Origin: a virus
Length of the DNA stretch: 58,451 nucleotides
IMG/VR virus record: IMGVR_UViG_3300035703_000103
Location: 1 to 58,451 of that record
Reading direction: 5' to 3' (one strand)
Shown here: positions 39,287 through 48,032 of the stretch, in pieces
Layout: each line of letters begins with the position of its first letter
Position numbering within the stretch: the first letter of the stretch is position 1
Made by a program: the position numbers and the translations under genes
The notes under the pieces: generated by a model
What the model saw: only the letters and a program-made list of their open reading frames with translations
Database searches by the model: none
What the model was told of the DNA's origin: nothing

Positions 39287-41301
39287 TCACGAAGTTTTCA
39301 GACACCCGCTACGACTTTGCTCGGCTGGCCGGGGGTCTGGATCAGATCACCCCGACACTCGCACTCAAGCCAGGTATTGCGCGGCGCGCAGCCAACTTTG
39401 AGTGCTCGATCACGGGCGGCTACACGCGAATTCAGGGCTACGAGCGGTTTGATGGCCGTGCGCGCCCATCGGCAGCGAACTATGTGGCTGTCGTCGTGGC
39501 CAGCGCCTCGGGGTTCGTGGTCGGCCAGTCCGTCACGACCGCCACAGGATCGGGTGTCCTGGTTGCCATCAGTGATGCGACCCTGGTGCTCACCAAGGTC
39601 ACCGGCTCATTCAACCCCGGGCAGGCTATCGGCGGCACCGCGGTCATCTCGTTTGCCTTGATCGTGGCCAGCCCGTCCGACGATGCAAGGTATCGGCATC
39701 TCGCAGCAAACGAGTACCGCAAGGACATCGGTGCCGTGCCCGGCGCAGGCCCCGTGCTTGGCGTGGCGTACTACGGCGGCAAGGTCTATGCGTGGCGCAA
39801 CAACGCCGCGGGCACGGATGCCGTGATGTGGTTCTCCAGTGCAACCGGCTGGCAGCCCGTGACCTTCTTTGAGGAAGTGAAATTCACCAACGCCAACACC
39901 AGCGTCATTGAAGGTCAAACGCTGACGCAGGGTGGCGTCAGTGGGCTGATCCGGCGCGTGGTTTTGGAGAAGGGCTCGCTGGCCTCATCGACAAATTCTG
40001 GTCGTCTGATCATCAGCGGACGCACGGGGGGCAGTTTCTCTGCCGCCGCCGCGACCTCAAGCGGTGGAGGGCTCCTGACCCTGGGCGGCTCCGAGTCTCA
40101 AATCCGTCTCCTTCCCGGTGGCCGCTTCAATTCAGCGGTGGCCAACTTTGGCGGCGGGCCGCAGAACCGGCGTCTGTACGTGGCAGATGGGGTCAATCGC
40201 GCCTTTGAGTTTGACGGCGACGTGCTGGTTCCCATCTCCACGGGCATGACACCGGACAGGCCCGCCCGGGTGATGGTTCATCGGCAGCATCTGTTTCTGA
40301 GCTTTGGCTATTCGCTTCAGTATTCGGCGGTCGGCTTTCCGTACTCGTTCAGCCCGATCTTGGGTGCCGGCGAGATTGCCATGAACACCGACATCACCGA
40401 TCTGGTGCAGTTGCCCGGTGATCAAGCCACTGGCGCGCTGGCGGTATTCACGACCGACGAGACGGCAATTCTGTACGGGTCCAGCGCCCAGAACTTCCAG
40501 CTTTCAAACTTCAACACGCGCACGGGCGCTGTTGTTGGAACCGCACAGAACCTGGAGCAAACCTACATCCTGACGGATCAGGGCGTGGTGAGCCTGTCGG
40601 TGACGCAGCAGTTCGGTAACTTCCTGCCCGCATCGCTGACGACAACGCTGCGCCCGTTCATTCGCCAGCACCTGTCTCTTGCAAGCTGCAGCGGTCTGAG
40701 CCGCGAGAAGGCGCAGTACCGAGTCTTCTTCTCGGACGGCTTTGGCCTGTACGTCACCGTTCGCAATGGGCAGTTCCTTGGCGCGATGCCGGTTCAGTTT
40801 CCTGACCCGGTGATCTGCATGACCGAAGGCGACCGGGCTGACGGCAGCAAGACCAGCTACTTTGGATCCAACAACGGCTATGTCTACGAGATTGACGCGG
40901 GCACGTCTTTCGATGGCCAGGACATCCCGGCCAACGTGAGTCTGGTGTTCAACGCGATGGGTAACAGCCGATTGCTCAAGCGTTACCGTAAGGCTTCGTT
41001 TGAGATTTTTGGTGACGCCTACGCCAAGTTCGCTGTGGGCTACGACCTGGGCTACCGCTCGATGGAGTACGAGCAGGCCGCAGATGCGCCCAACGAGACT
41101 GACCTTCGATCTTCGTACTGGGACCAGTTCACCTGGGACGACTTTCTTTGGGACGGCAAGGAGCTGGCCCCGGCCGAGTTTGATGTGACCGGCAGTGCCG
41201 AGAACGTGGCCTTCCGAATTTCATGTGTGGCCCCGGATGTTGAGCCGTTCACGGTCAACAGCATCACGGTTCACTACAGCCCAAGACGGGGTATCCGATG
41301 A
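39283..41301 (+). CDS. Tail nozzle/hub-like protein, 672 aa
   Basis: The start is GTG 39283, overlapping the previous stop. The protein is a long beta-rich propeller-like chain: GLDQITPTLALKPGIARRAA at the start, RLYVADGVNRAFEFDGDVLV, HRQHLFLSFGYSLQYSAVGF, FTTDETAILYGSSAQNFQLS, and near the end TWDDFLWDGKELAPAE. These resemble gp10/gp12-type nozzle proteins of P22- and T7-like tails. Confidence 0.8.
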   Translation: MITKFSDTRYDFARLAGGLDQITPTLALKPGIARRAANFECSITGGYTRIQGYERFDGRARPSAANYVAVVVASASGFVVGQSVTTATGSGVLVAISDATLVLTKVTGSFNPGQAIGGTAVISFALIVASPSDDARYRHLAANEYRKDIGAVPGAGPVLGVAYYGGKVYAWRNNAAGTDAVMWFSSATGWQPVTFFEEVKFTNANTSVIEGQTLTQGGVSGLIRRVVLEKGSLASSTNSGRLIISGRTGGSFSAAAATSSGGGLLTLGGSESQIRLLPGGRFNSAVANFGGGPQNRRLYVADGVNRAFEFDGDVLVPISTGMTPDRPARVMVHRQHLFLSFGYSLQYSAVGFPYSFSPILGAGEIAMNTDITDLVQLPGDQATGALAVFTTDETAILYGSSAQNFQLSNFNTRTGAVVGTAQNLEQTYILTDQGVVSLSVTQQFGNFLPASLTTTLRPFIRQHLSLASCSGLSREKAQYRVFFSDGFGLYVTVRNGQFLGAMPVQFPDPVICMTEGDRADGSKTSYFGSNNGYVYEIDAGTSFDGQDIPANVSLVFNAMGNSRLLKRYRKASFEIFGDAYAKFAVGYDLGYRSMEYEQAADAPNETDLRSSYWDQFTWDDFLWDGKELAPAEFDVTGSAENVAFRISCVAPDVEPFTVNSITVHYSPRRGIR

Positions 41302-42623
41302 GCAACGAGTTTTTCAATCAGACCGGCAACCCCCAGCCCAACTCCCCGGGGGCGAGCAATCAGGTTCGCTCGGAGTTCTTGCTGGTCCAAAACGCCTTTG
41401 ACAAGCTGCCCTCTATGACGGGCAATGGCGGCAAGGTCGTCATCGTCAATCCCTTTGGCACCGGGATGACAACGACGATGACCCTGAGCGGGTTCTCTAT
41501 CGTTGGCGGAACTGTCAATGGCGCTGTGATTGGAGCCCTGACACCCGCAGCCGCGGCCTTCACGAGCGCATCGGCGTCTGCTGGATTCTCTGGAAATCTG
41601 ACGGGCAATGTGGCCGGTGATGTGGTTGGCAACGTCACCTCCAGCGGAAGCTCTACGTTTGAAAACGTGACCATCAACGGCACGCTCAACATGAACCTGG
41701 GGACGACCGGGACGATCACCGGCCTGACATCCCCCACTGGCGCCACAGATGCGGCCACCAAGGGCTACGTCGATTCCTCGATTGCAAGCCTTGTCGCATC
41801 GGCCCCTGGTACGTTGGACACGCTCAACGAGTTGGCCGCTGCGCTTGGCAACGACCCCAACTACGCCACAAGCACCGCCAATCTGATCGCCACCAAGCTG
41901 TCCCTGACAGGCGGCGCGCTCACGGGCGTCCTGTCGATGGGCGGCAACAAGATCACCAATCTGGCAACGCCTACTGCAAGCCCTGATGCGGTGAACCTGG
42001 GCTACGTCACCACGCTGTTCGGCTCGACCGCATCAGCGGCGGCCAGCGCGACATCGGCAGCCACGAGTGCAAGTCAGGCGCAGGGCTTTGCAACTTCTGC
42101 CAGCAACAGCGCCACGGCAGCGCAAGCGGCGCAGGCTGCGGCCGAGGCGGTGTACGACAACTTCGATGACCGATACCTCGGGCCAAAGTCAAGCAACCCA
42201 ACCGTGGACAACGATGGAAACGCGCTGCTCACGGGTGCGCTGTACTTCAACACCTCGGCAACGCCGCCCGAGATGCGGGTCTACACCGGCACCGCATGGG
42301 TCACGGCCTACAACGCGGGAATTGCGCCCAACACATTCGGCGTGGTCAGCGGAAATACCGGAACGGCCAATGCCGATCAGTCTGGTGACACGCTGGCGAT
42401 TACTGGCGCGAACGGGTTGAGCACTACCGCAACGGACACGCCTGACGGTCTGGTGATTGAGCCGACCTACGGCTCACCCGCAGCCCTCGGTCCCTCTGCA
42501 TCGGCGGGTACGCAAAACACATTTGCAAGGTCTGACCACGTTCACCAATACCCGACCCCAGAGCAAATTGGCGCGGCCACAAGCTCCCAATCCATCGTTT
42601 ACAGCCTGATCTTCGGAGCCTGA
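41298..42623 (+). CDS. Tail fibre protein, 441 aa
   Basis: After an N-terminal module (MSNEFFNQTGNPQPN) come phage-fibre repeats: SPTGATDAATKGYVDSSIAS, LSLTGGALTGVLSMGGNKIT and ASPDAVNLGYVTTLFG. A long Ala/Ser helix follows (TASAAASATSAATSASQAQG). The C-terminal part has a DHVH motif (ARSDHVHQYPTPEQIGAA) seen in many fibres. It is likely a trimer. Confidence 0.85.
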   Translation: MSNEFFNQTGNPQPNSPGASNQVRSEFLLVQNAFDKLPSMTGNGGKVVIVNPFGTGMTTTMTLSGFSIVGGTVNGAVIGALTPAAAAFTSASASAGFSGNLTGNVAGDVVGNVTSSGSSTFENVTINGTLNMNLGTTGTITGLTSPTGATDAATKGYVDSSIASLVASAPGTLDTLNELAAALGNDPNYATSTANLIATKLSLTGGALTGVLSMGGNKITNLATPTASPDAVNLGYVTTLFGSTASAAASATSAATSASQAQGFATSASNSATAAQAAQAAAEAVYDNFDDRYLGPKSSNPTVDNDGNALLTGALYFNTSATPPEMRVYTGTAWVTAYNAGIAPNTFGVVSGNTGTANADQSGDTLAITGANGLSTTATDTPDGLVIEPTYGSPAALGPSASAGTQNTFARSDHVHQYPTPEQIGAATSSQSIVYSLIFGA

Positions 42624-42624
42624 C

Positions 42625-43482
42625 ATGACATTCAAAGTCGCAGCCGTTGCCCTTGCCGCAGCAGACACCACCGTATTTGAGACACCCATCAACATCGAGG
42701 GCGCGATGCACGGGCTGGTGTTCACCAATCCCACCGCAGGCGCTCTGAGCTTGACCTTCAAGTTCTTCGACGCCTCAGAAGGCACCACGCGCACGATCCT
42801 GTCGGGCTTCAGCATCGCGGCCAACGCCCAGTTCACTTGGCCCAAGCCGATCAACCTCAACGCGGGTGATCGGATCATCGCCTCGGGCAACGGGCTGGTC
42901 GCGCTGCACTCCACCTTCATCGCAGAGGCCGTGCCGCTTGCCCGAGGGTTCACGCCCAGAGGCGAGTGGACAAGTGCTGCGGCATACCAGACCAACGACA
43001 TCGTGTCGTACCTGGGCTCAAGCTACATCGCCATTCAGGCCAACACCAATCAGCAACCCAACACCAACCCGGATGACTGGCTGCTGCTGTTTGCCACGCC
43101 CTCCACCCTGACGGATGTGTCGCTTGTGCGGCCCACGACCCGCTCGGTGCGCCAAGTCACGCAGTCCTTCAGTCCGACCAGCGGCTCAACGGTGACCTTT
43201 GACTTGTCGCAAGCCAACGTGTTCGTGGTGACGCTGCCCGCCTCGGGATCTGTGACGATTGCAGCGCCGACCAACGCACCGGCAAGCGGGACTGAGTTTG
43301 ACTTCCTGATGCAGTTCAAGATCACCGGCACGGCTGCGCTGACTTTCAACAGCGTCTTCAAATTCCCCGGTGGTGTTGCGCCGACTTTGACCGTGACCAA
43401 CGGCAAGACCGACACGCTGGCCGCGTACACCACGGACGGCGGCATGACCTTCCAAGCCTTCACCGTGGGGCAAAACGCATGA
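42625..43482 (+). CDS. Tail-tip/fibre protein with carbohydrate-binding module, 285 aa
   Basis: A beta-rich N-terminal domain is followed near residue 110 by GEWTSAAAYQTNDIVSYLGS then SYIAIQANTNQQPNTNPDDW, the pattern of CBM5/12 chitin-type modules in fibres. A second beta domain ends the protein. It overlaps the LamG protein by 4 bases. Confidence 0.75.
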   Translation: MTFKVAAVALAAADTTVFETPINIEGAMHGLVFTNPTAGALSLTFKFFDASEGTTRTILSGFSIAANAQFTWPKPINLNAGDRIIASGNGLVALHSTFIAEAVPLARGFTPRGEWTSAAAYQTNDIVSYLGSSYIAIQANTNQQPNTNPDDWLLLFATPSTLTDVSLVRPTTRSVRQVTQSFSPTSGSTVTFDLSQANVFVVTLPASGSVTIAAPTNAPASGTEFDFLMQFKITGTAALTFNSVFKFPGGVAPTLTVTNGKTDTLAAYTTDGGMTFQAFTVGQNA

Positions 43483-45476
43483 GCCGCACCCTGAGCATCC
43501 TGGGCGCTGCCTCGGGCCTTGCCGGGGCTGTTGATGAAGCCTTCGAGAACGTCACCCTCCTGCTGACCGGAGACGGGACGAACGGAGCGCAGAACAACAC
43601 TTTCTTTGACTCATCGGCCAACAACTTCTCGATCACCCGGTTCGGGAATGTGACGCAGGGGAATTTCTCGCCGTTTGGGAATCGGTGGAGTAATTATTTC
43701 CCCGGCCCAAACAGCGCGTCAAGTTTAACTTTCACCGACCCCGCGACACTTTTTTCAGCCGCTTTTAATTTTGGAGTTGGTGATTTTACCGTTGAATTGT
43801 TTGTTAGACCGGAGATAGCTTCCGGCGTTAACTCAACAATGGGATATGTAGATTTTCGTGGGAATTCATACACGGAAAATCATCTAGCGTTATTCCAGTC
43901 TGGAGGTGTATTTAGGGTGGAAAGGGCGGCTTCTCCTATAATTTCTGGCGGAAGCGTCTCTACAAATCAGTTCACGCATGTCGCGCTGGTTAGGAGAACC
44001 GGCACTTTAACTCTTTATCTTAACGGAACTTCTGTTGGTTCTACATCTGACACCACTTCTTATGGTAATTCCTACGCCAGAGTTGGCAGACTAGCAGAAG
44101 ACTACCCTGCTAGTAACCCAGGGATGTTCGGAAATATCAGCAACGTCCGAGTCGTAAAAGGCACAGCCCTCTACACCGCCAACTTCACCCCTCCCACTGC
44201 ACCCCTCACCGCAGTCCCTGGCACATCCCTGCTGACCTGTCAGAGCAACCGCTTCATCGACAACAGCGCCAACAACTTCGCCATCACCCGCAACGGCGAT
44301 GTGAGCGTCCAGCGCTTCAGCCCGTTTGCTCCAAGTGCTGTTTACAACCCGGCGACGGATGGGGCGAGTGCTTATTTTGATGGCAGTGGGGATTATCTAC
44401 AATTACCCACCACTTTCCCAACATTTTCGGGCGACTTTACAGTAGAACTTTGGGTATACAGAACTTCTGCAAGTAACCAAGGTGATTTTGTTGCATTTAA
44501 TAGAGACGGCGGCACTGGCGTTTGCTCAATACAAATCTACTCTGGCACGACTGGGTCTGTTGTCGCACTTCTTTCTACTAATGGCTCTTCACAGACGACG
44601 CTGTCTTACTCAAATATCGCTATTGCAAATCAGTGGAATCATATTGCAGTAACAAGATCGGGTAGCACTGTTAGGTTATTTGTTAATGGGGTTTCTTCGG
44701 GATCAACGGCAACGGTTTCTGGAGCACTATATTCTGGTTCTACCACAAACTACGTTGGTTTTGGTAATTTTGAATACTTGGGCTATATGTCCGGCCTTCG
44801 AGTTGTTCAGGGCACCGCCCTCTACACATCCAATTTCACCCCACCCACCGCACCTCTCAACCCCATCACCAACACCTCCCTCCTGCTTAACTTCACCAAC
44901 GCAGGCATCGCTGATGCAAGCGGCATGAACGTTCTGGAAACCGTAGGCAATGCTCAGGTTTCAACGGTGGTCAAGAAGTACGGCACGGGGGCGATGGCGT
45001 TTGATGGGAATGGGGATTGGTTACAGGCTCCCGCATCTTCTAGCTTCGCGCTTCGCAACACCTTCACGGTGGAAATGTGGATCTATCGTGTCGGAACCGC
45101 TGTTCAGTGGCTTGTGGGCAACAACACCGGCAGCGGGAATGACGCTTGGCTTATTGAGATTGAAGCCAACAACACGGTCTATGCGGGAGGCTGGACGGTC
45201 GGTACGCAAACCACGGCCACGGTTCCCTCGGGCGCTTGGTGTCATTTGGCTCTTGTTTGCAACGCCGGGACGCTCAGTCTTTATTTGAACGGTGTGCAGT
45301 CTGGAACTCCCGCTACCGGCATGGACTTCAGCAGTGCCAACGCGCTTTTTGTTGGGTCGATGTCAGGTGGCGCTCGTGGGCTGAGCGGCTACATCGACGA
45401 CCTCCGCATCACCAAAGGCGTTGCCCGGTATCTCGCCAATTTCACCCCGCCCACGGCTCCCTTGCCCCTTCGATAA
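43479..45476 (+). CDS. LamG-repeat receptor-binding protein, 665 aa
   Basis: Three concanavalin-like LamG domains lie at about 70-230, 300-455 and 510-655. Each contains an FTVE(L/M) strand, an H(V/I/L)A(L/V) strand and an LNG or VNG turn, and ends with GTALY or GVARY, then NFTPPTAPL. The GC-rich linkers carry repeated motifs (NNFAITRNGDVSVQRFSPF). The bodies of domains 1 and 2 (about 43685-44160 and 44370-44810) are AT-rich, unlike the rest, suggesting swapped binding cassettes. Likely host-surface adhesion. Confidence 0.82.
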   Translation: MSRTLSILGAASGLAGAVDEAFENVTLLLTGDGTNGAQNNTFFDSSANNFSITRFGNVTQGNFSPFGNRWSNYFPGPNSASSLTFTDPATLFSAAFNFGVGDFTVELFVRPEIASGVNSTMGYVDFRGNSYTENHLALFQSGGVFRVERAASPIISGGSVSTNQFTHVALVRRTGTLTLYLNGTSVGSTSDTTSYGNSYARVGRLAEDYPASNPGMFGNISNVRVVKGTALYTANFTPPTAPLTAVPGTSLLTCQSNRFIDNSANNFAITRNGDVSVQRFSPFAPSAVYNPATDGASAYFDGSGDYLQLPTTFPTFSGDFTVELWVYRTSASNQGDFVAFNRDGGTGVCSIQIYSGTTGSVVALLSTNGSSQTTLSYSNIAIANQWNHIAVTRSGSTVRLFVNGVSSGSTATVSGALYSGSTTNYVGFGNFEYLGYMSGLRVVQGTALYTSNFTPPTAPLNPITNTSLLLNFTNAGIADASGMNVLETVGNAQVSTVVKKYGTGAMAFDGNGDWLQAPASSSFALRNTFTVEMWIYRVGTAVQWLVGNNTGSGNDAWLIEIEANNTVYAGGWTVGTQTTATVPSGAWCHLALVCNAGTLSLYLNGVQSGTPATGMDFSSANALFVGSMSGGARGLSGYIDDLRITKGVARYLANFTPPTAPLPLR

Positions 45477-45486
45477 GGACTGAACC

Positions 45487-46026
45487 ATGCTCATCGCTGA
45501 ACTGACAAACCCTGTGCCGTTGGACTACCGGGCGGCTTTCCCGAACACGAGCTTCCCCCAGTCCGGGCCTGATGATGATTTCCTGGCGGCCAACGGATAT
45601 GCGCGTGTCAACGCTTTCAAAGAGCACGACCGCGCCACGGAAAAGCTCATCCCTGCCGAGCCGTACTTTGAGGCACCTTGGGTCTACACCGTGGCCGTGG
45701 CCCCCAAGAGCGCCGAGGAATTGGCCGCAGAGCAGGCCGCAGCCGTGCAAGCCCTGCAAGCCGGGATCGTGGCCGCAGTGCAGGCCCGCCTGGATGACTT
45801 CGCACGCACACGCAACTACGACGGCATCCTGAGCGCGGCTACCTATGCAGCCTCTACGGTGCCCAAGTTCGCAGCCGAGGGGCAGTACGCGGTGACCGCA
45901 CGCGATCAGACCTGGGCCACGCTCTACGCGATCCTGGCCGAAGTGCAGGCCGGTACGCGCCCAGTGCCCACCGGGTATGCCGACATTGAGGCTGATCTGC
46001 CCGTGCTTGAGTGGCCTGCTGCCTGA
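45487..46026 (+). CDS. Tail fibre assembly-like protein, 179 aa
   Basis: MLIAELTNPVPLDYRAAFPN then YARVNAFKEHDRATEKLIPA and EAPWVYTVAVAPKSAEELAA is the usual layout of short proteins after fibres that act as fibre-assembly chaperones. The helical C-terminus is of the DUF4376 kind (ARTRNYDGILSAATYAASTV). Confidence 0.7.
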   Translation: MLIAELTNPVPLDYRAAFPNTSFPQSGPDDDFLAANGYARVNAFKEHDRATEKLIPAEPYFEAPWVYTVAVAPKSAEELAAEQAAAVQALQAGIVAAVQARLDDFARTRNYDGILSAATYAASTVPKFAAEGQYAVTARDQTWATLYAILAEVQAGTRPVPTGYADIEADLPVLEWPAA

Positions 46027-46028
46027 CC

Positions 46029-46256
46029 ATGCGCCAACGCCTGCTGTTCATGTTGATTGCGCTCGACCAGTTCCTGTGGTGCTGGCTGACGCTTGGCCGG
46101 TATCACCCGGACATCACGCTGTCTGCCCAGGCATGGCAGTGGGAGTTGGACGGCAAGCGGACATGGCCGCGCAGGCTAATTGATTGGTTGTTCTGGCCTA
46201 TTGAAAAAGACCACTGCCGCATGGCATGGATTGCTGAAAGGGAAGGGAAGGTGTGA
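46029..46256 (+). CDS. Membrane-associated small protein, 75 aa
   Basis: ATG 46029 follows the previous stop by 2 bases. MRQRLLFMLIALDQFLWCWL is a membrane helix; the rest (LTLGRYHPDITLSAQAWQWE; LIDWLFWPIEKDHCRMAWIA) belongs to a widespread phage family of unknown role near lysis genes. Confidence 0.75.
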   Translation: MRQRLLFMLIALDQFLWCWLTLGRYHPDITLSAQAWQWELDGKRTWPRRLIDWLFWPIEKDHCRMAWIAEREGKV

Positions 46257-46639
46257 TGGACAACTCACAAAACATCGAAGTGAAGTTGGCGCAGTTGGAG
46301 TCCAAGATCGAATCCATTGCGGACTCGTTGGATGAGGTCAAGCGTGGTCTTATCGGCCTGGGCGACTTGCGCGAGGACTTGGCGAAGTTCGCCATCCACC
46401 ACGAGCAGTTCAGGAACGAAGCCAAGACCATGTGGGTGCGGATTGATGAGCAGCGCGACGAAATCAAGCGACTCAACAGCACCATCGACAACTGGAAGGG
46501 CCGGTTGCAGATGGTCGGCGGGGTGCTCACTGTCCTCGGTGCGCTTGGTGGTGGTGTGCTGACTTGGACATGGAGCCAAGTGCAGACCGTACCGGTGCTT
46601 ATCGAGCGCATCAACAACCTTGAGCAGACGCGCAAATGA
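46256..46639 (+). CDS. Coiled-coil membrane protein near lysis genes, 127 aa
   Basis: ATG 46256 overlaps the previous stop (TGATG). An N-terminal coiled coil (EVKLAQLESKIESIADSLDE) is followed by one membrane span (VLTVLGALGGGVLTW) and a short periplasmic tail. It could be an antiholin or a spanin substitute; no lipobox or Rz signature is present. Confidence 0.65.
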   Translation: MDNSQNIEVKLAQLESKIESIADSLDEVKRGLIGLGDLREDLAKFAIHHEQFRNEAKTMWVRIDEQRDEIKRLNSTIDNWKGRLQMVGGVLTVLGALGGGVLTWTWSQVQTVPVLIERINNLEQTRK

Positions 46640-46878
46640 CGCAGAACCTGGAATTTCCGAGCCAGGGTTTCTATAGCCCGCAGGAGTTAAGCACTCGGCT
46701 TTTCCAACTCGACTTGCAGGTCAGCAACCTTGCCATGATGGTCAAGCGCCTCTACACCGAAGTCCACGGCGACCACGCGCACATTGCCCAGATTGACGCG
46801 CTCTTGGCTGACATGCAGGCGCAAATCCGAGAGTGCCGTGGGCTGCACGATAAAGACATTGAGGGAGCACCAATATGA
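46636..46878 (+). CDS. Hypothetical helical protein, 80 aa
   Basis: MTQNLEFPSQGFYSPQELST then LFQLDLQVSNLAMMVKRLYT is helical and soluble. It overlaps both neighbours by 4 bases within the lysis block. Function unknown. Confidence 0.7.
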   Translation: MTQNLEFPSQGFYSPQELSTRLFQLDLQVSNLAMMVKRLYTEVHGDHAHIAQIDALLADMQAQIRECRGLHDKDIEGAPI

Positions 46879-47366
46879 TCGAACTCCTGGGCGGTGCCGT
46901 GGGGGGCATCTTTGGCGGCTTGTTCCGGCTGGCTCCCGAGGTCATCAAGTTCTTCGACCGGCGCAACGACCGCAAGCACGAGTTGGAAATGCTCAAGGTG
47001 CAGGTTGACCTTGAGAAGACCCGTGGCGAATTCAAGCTGGCCGAAGTCGGCGTGATGCGCGACATGGCGGTTGACACCGCTGCGCTTGGGGCTTACACCG
47101 CAGCCATCAAGTCCCAGGCTGACATGAGCAAGGCCGCAGGCGGCTTTGCGGCCACGGCATCGGCCCTGGTGCGGCCCCTCATCACGTATGCCTTCGTGGG
47201 CACGTACCTGATGCTGACCATCATCATTGCCGGTGAGATGCTGATGCGTGGGGTGGCCTTGGCTGACGTTGCGCGGTACGTACTCACGCCGGACTTCATC
47301 GCCATTGTGAGCGGCATCGTGTCGTTCTGGTTCCTCTCGCGCACGCTGGAGAAGCGCGGGCTATGA
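46875..47366 (+). CDS. Holin, 3TM family (GTA_holin_3TM type), 163 aa
   Basis: MIELLGGAVGGIFGGLFRLA begins with a hydrophobic stretch, followed by a charged helix (FFDRRNDRKHELEMLKVQVD). Two membrane spans lie near 110-130 (ITYAFVGTYLMLTIIIAGEM) and 140-157 (FIAIVSGIVSFWFL). This is the 3TM holin layout. It overlaps the endolysin gene by 4 bases and should open the inner membrane to release it. Confidence 0.88.
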   Translation: MIELLGGAVGGIFGGLFRLAPEVIKFFDRRNDRKHELEMLKVQVDLEKTRGEFKLAEVGVMRDMAVDTAALGAYTAAIKSQADMSKAAGGFAATASALVRPLITYAFVGTYLMLTIIIAGEMLMRGVALADVARYVLTPDFIAIVSGIVSFWFLSRTLEKRGL

Positions 47367-47812
47367 AGGCGCTGGAGATTGCCGCAGAGATGTGCGCGGC
47401 TTTCGAGGGCTTGAGCCTGACGGCCTATGTGTGTCCAGCCGGGTACATGACCATCGGCTTTGGAAGCACCCGCTATCTTGACGGGAGGCCCGTGGCGCAG
47501 GGTGACAAGATCACACGGGCAGATGCCGAAGAACTGCTGCTGCGATCCTTGGCGTCCGTCTACCTCCCAGCAGTTCAGCGTCATTGCGCCCCGGCACTGC
47601 CAAGCGACAACCGCACGGCGGCGCTGCTTGACTTCGCCTACAACATCGGTTCCGGTGCCCTGCAAACGTCTACGCTTGCCCGCAAGGTTCGGATGCAGGA
47701 CTGGGATGGTGCTGCTGCTGAGTTCCCACGGTGGAACAAGGGCGGTGGCCGCGTGCTTCCAGGCTTGGTGCGCCGCCGCGCCGCCGAGCGCCAACTGTTT
47801 GAGGCGGCGTGA
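47363..47812 (+). CDS. Endolysin, GH24 lysozyme, 149 aa
   Basis: The catalytic segment FEGLSLTAYVCPAGYMTIGF holds Glu15 and Thr30. The position of the T4 Asp20 is Cys24, a variant seen in many phage lysozymes of this subfamily. A GAL-type repeat (FAYNIGSGALQTSTL) and a basic end (GLVRRRAAERQLFEAA) follow. No signal or SAR helix is visible, so release should depend on the holin. Confidence 0.93.
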   Translation: MKALEIAAEMCAAFEGLSLTAYVCPAGYMTIGFGSTRYLDGRPVAQGDKITRADAEELLLRSLASVYLPAVQRHCAPALPSDNRTAALLDFAYNIGSGALQTSTLARKVRMQDWDGAAAEFPRWNKGGGRVLPGLVRRRAAERQLFEAA

Positions 47813-48030
47813 TGGAAGACCTCGACATCGCCGCCGAGCGCGAACAGATGGAGCGTGACTACCTTGTCGCACAGATTCGCCGCCATCCAGGCAGCGGGCT
47901 CATTGCCTGCGGTGAGTGCCACTTCTGCGCTGAGCCTGTTTCAAGCAATCGCTTGTTCTGCAACAGCGAGTGCGCCGAGGACCATGAGCATGAATCAAAC
48001 CGGCGCGCAAAGCGTCAAGTTGGGGAATAA
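47812..48030 (+). CDS. Small zinc-finger-like protein, 72 aa
   Basis: ATG 47812 overlaps the endolysin stop (TGATG). The motif CGECHFCAEPVSSNRLFCNS then ECAEDHEHES has two Cys pairs plus His, like phage zinc-finger proteins of the TraR/DksA-like or DUF2116 type. Function unknown. It occupies the place where a spanin gene would often be. Confidence 0.7.
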   Translation: MEDLDIAAEREQMERDYLVAQIRRHPGSGLIACGECHFCAEPVSSNRLFCNSECAEDHEHESNRRAKRQVGE

Positions 48031-48032
48031 CG

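Noticed and set aside
42007-42201. Possible diversity-generating or CRISPR-like repeat in the tail fibre
   Set aside because: The Ala/Ser codon repeats are irregular and coding; no reverse transcriptase, template repeat or spaced array was found.
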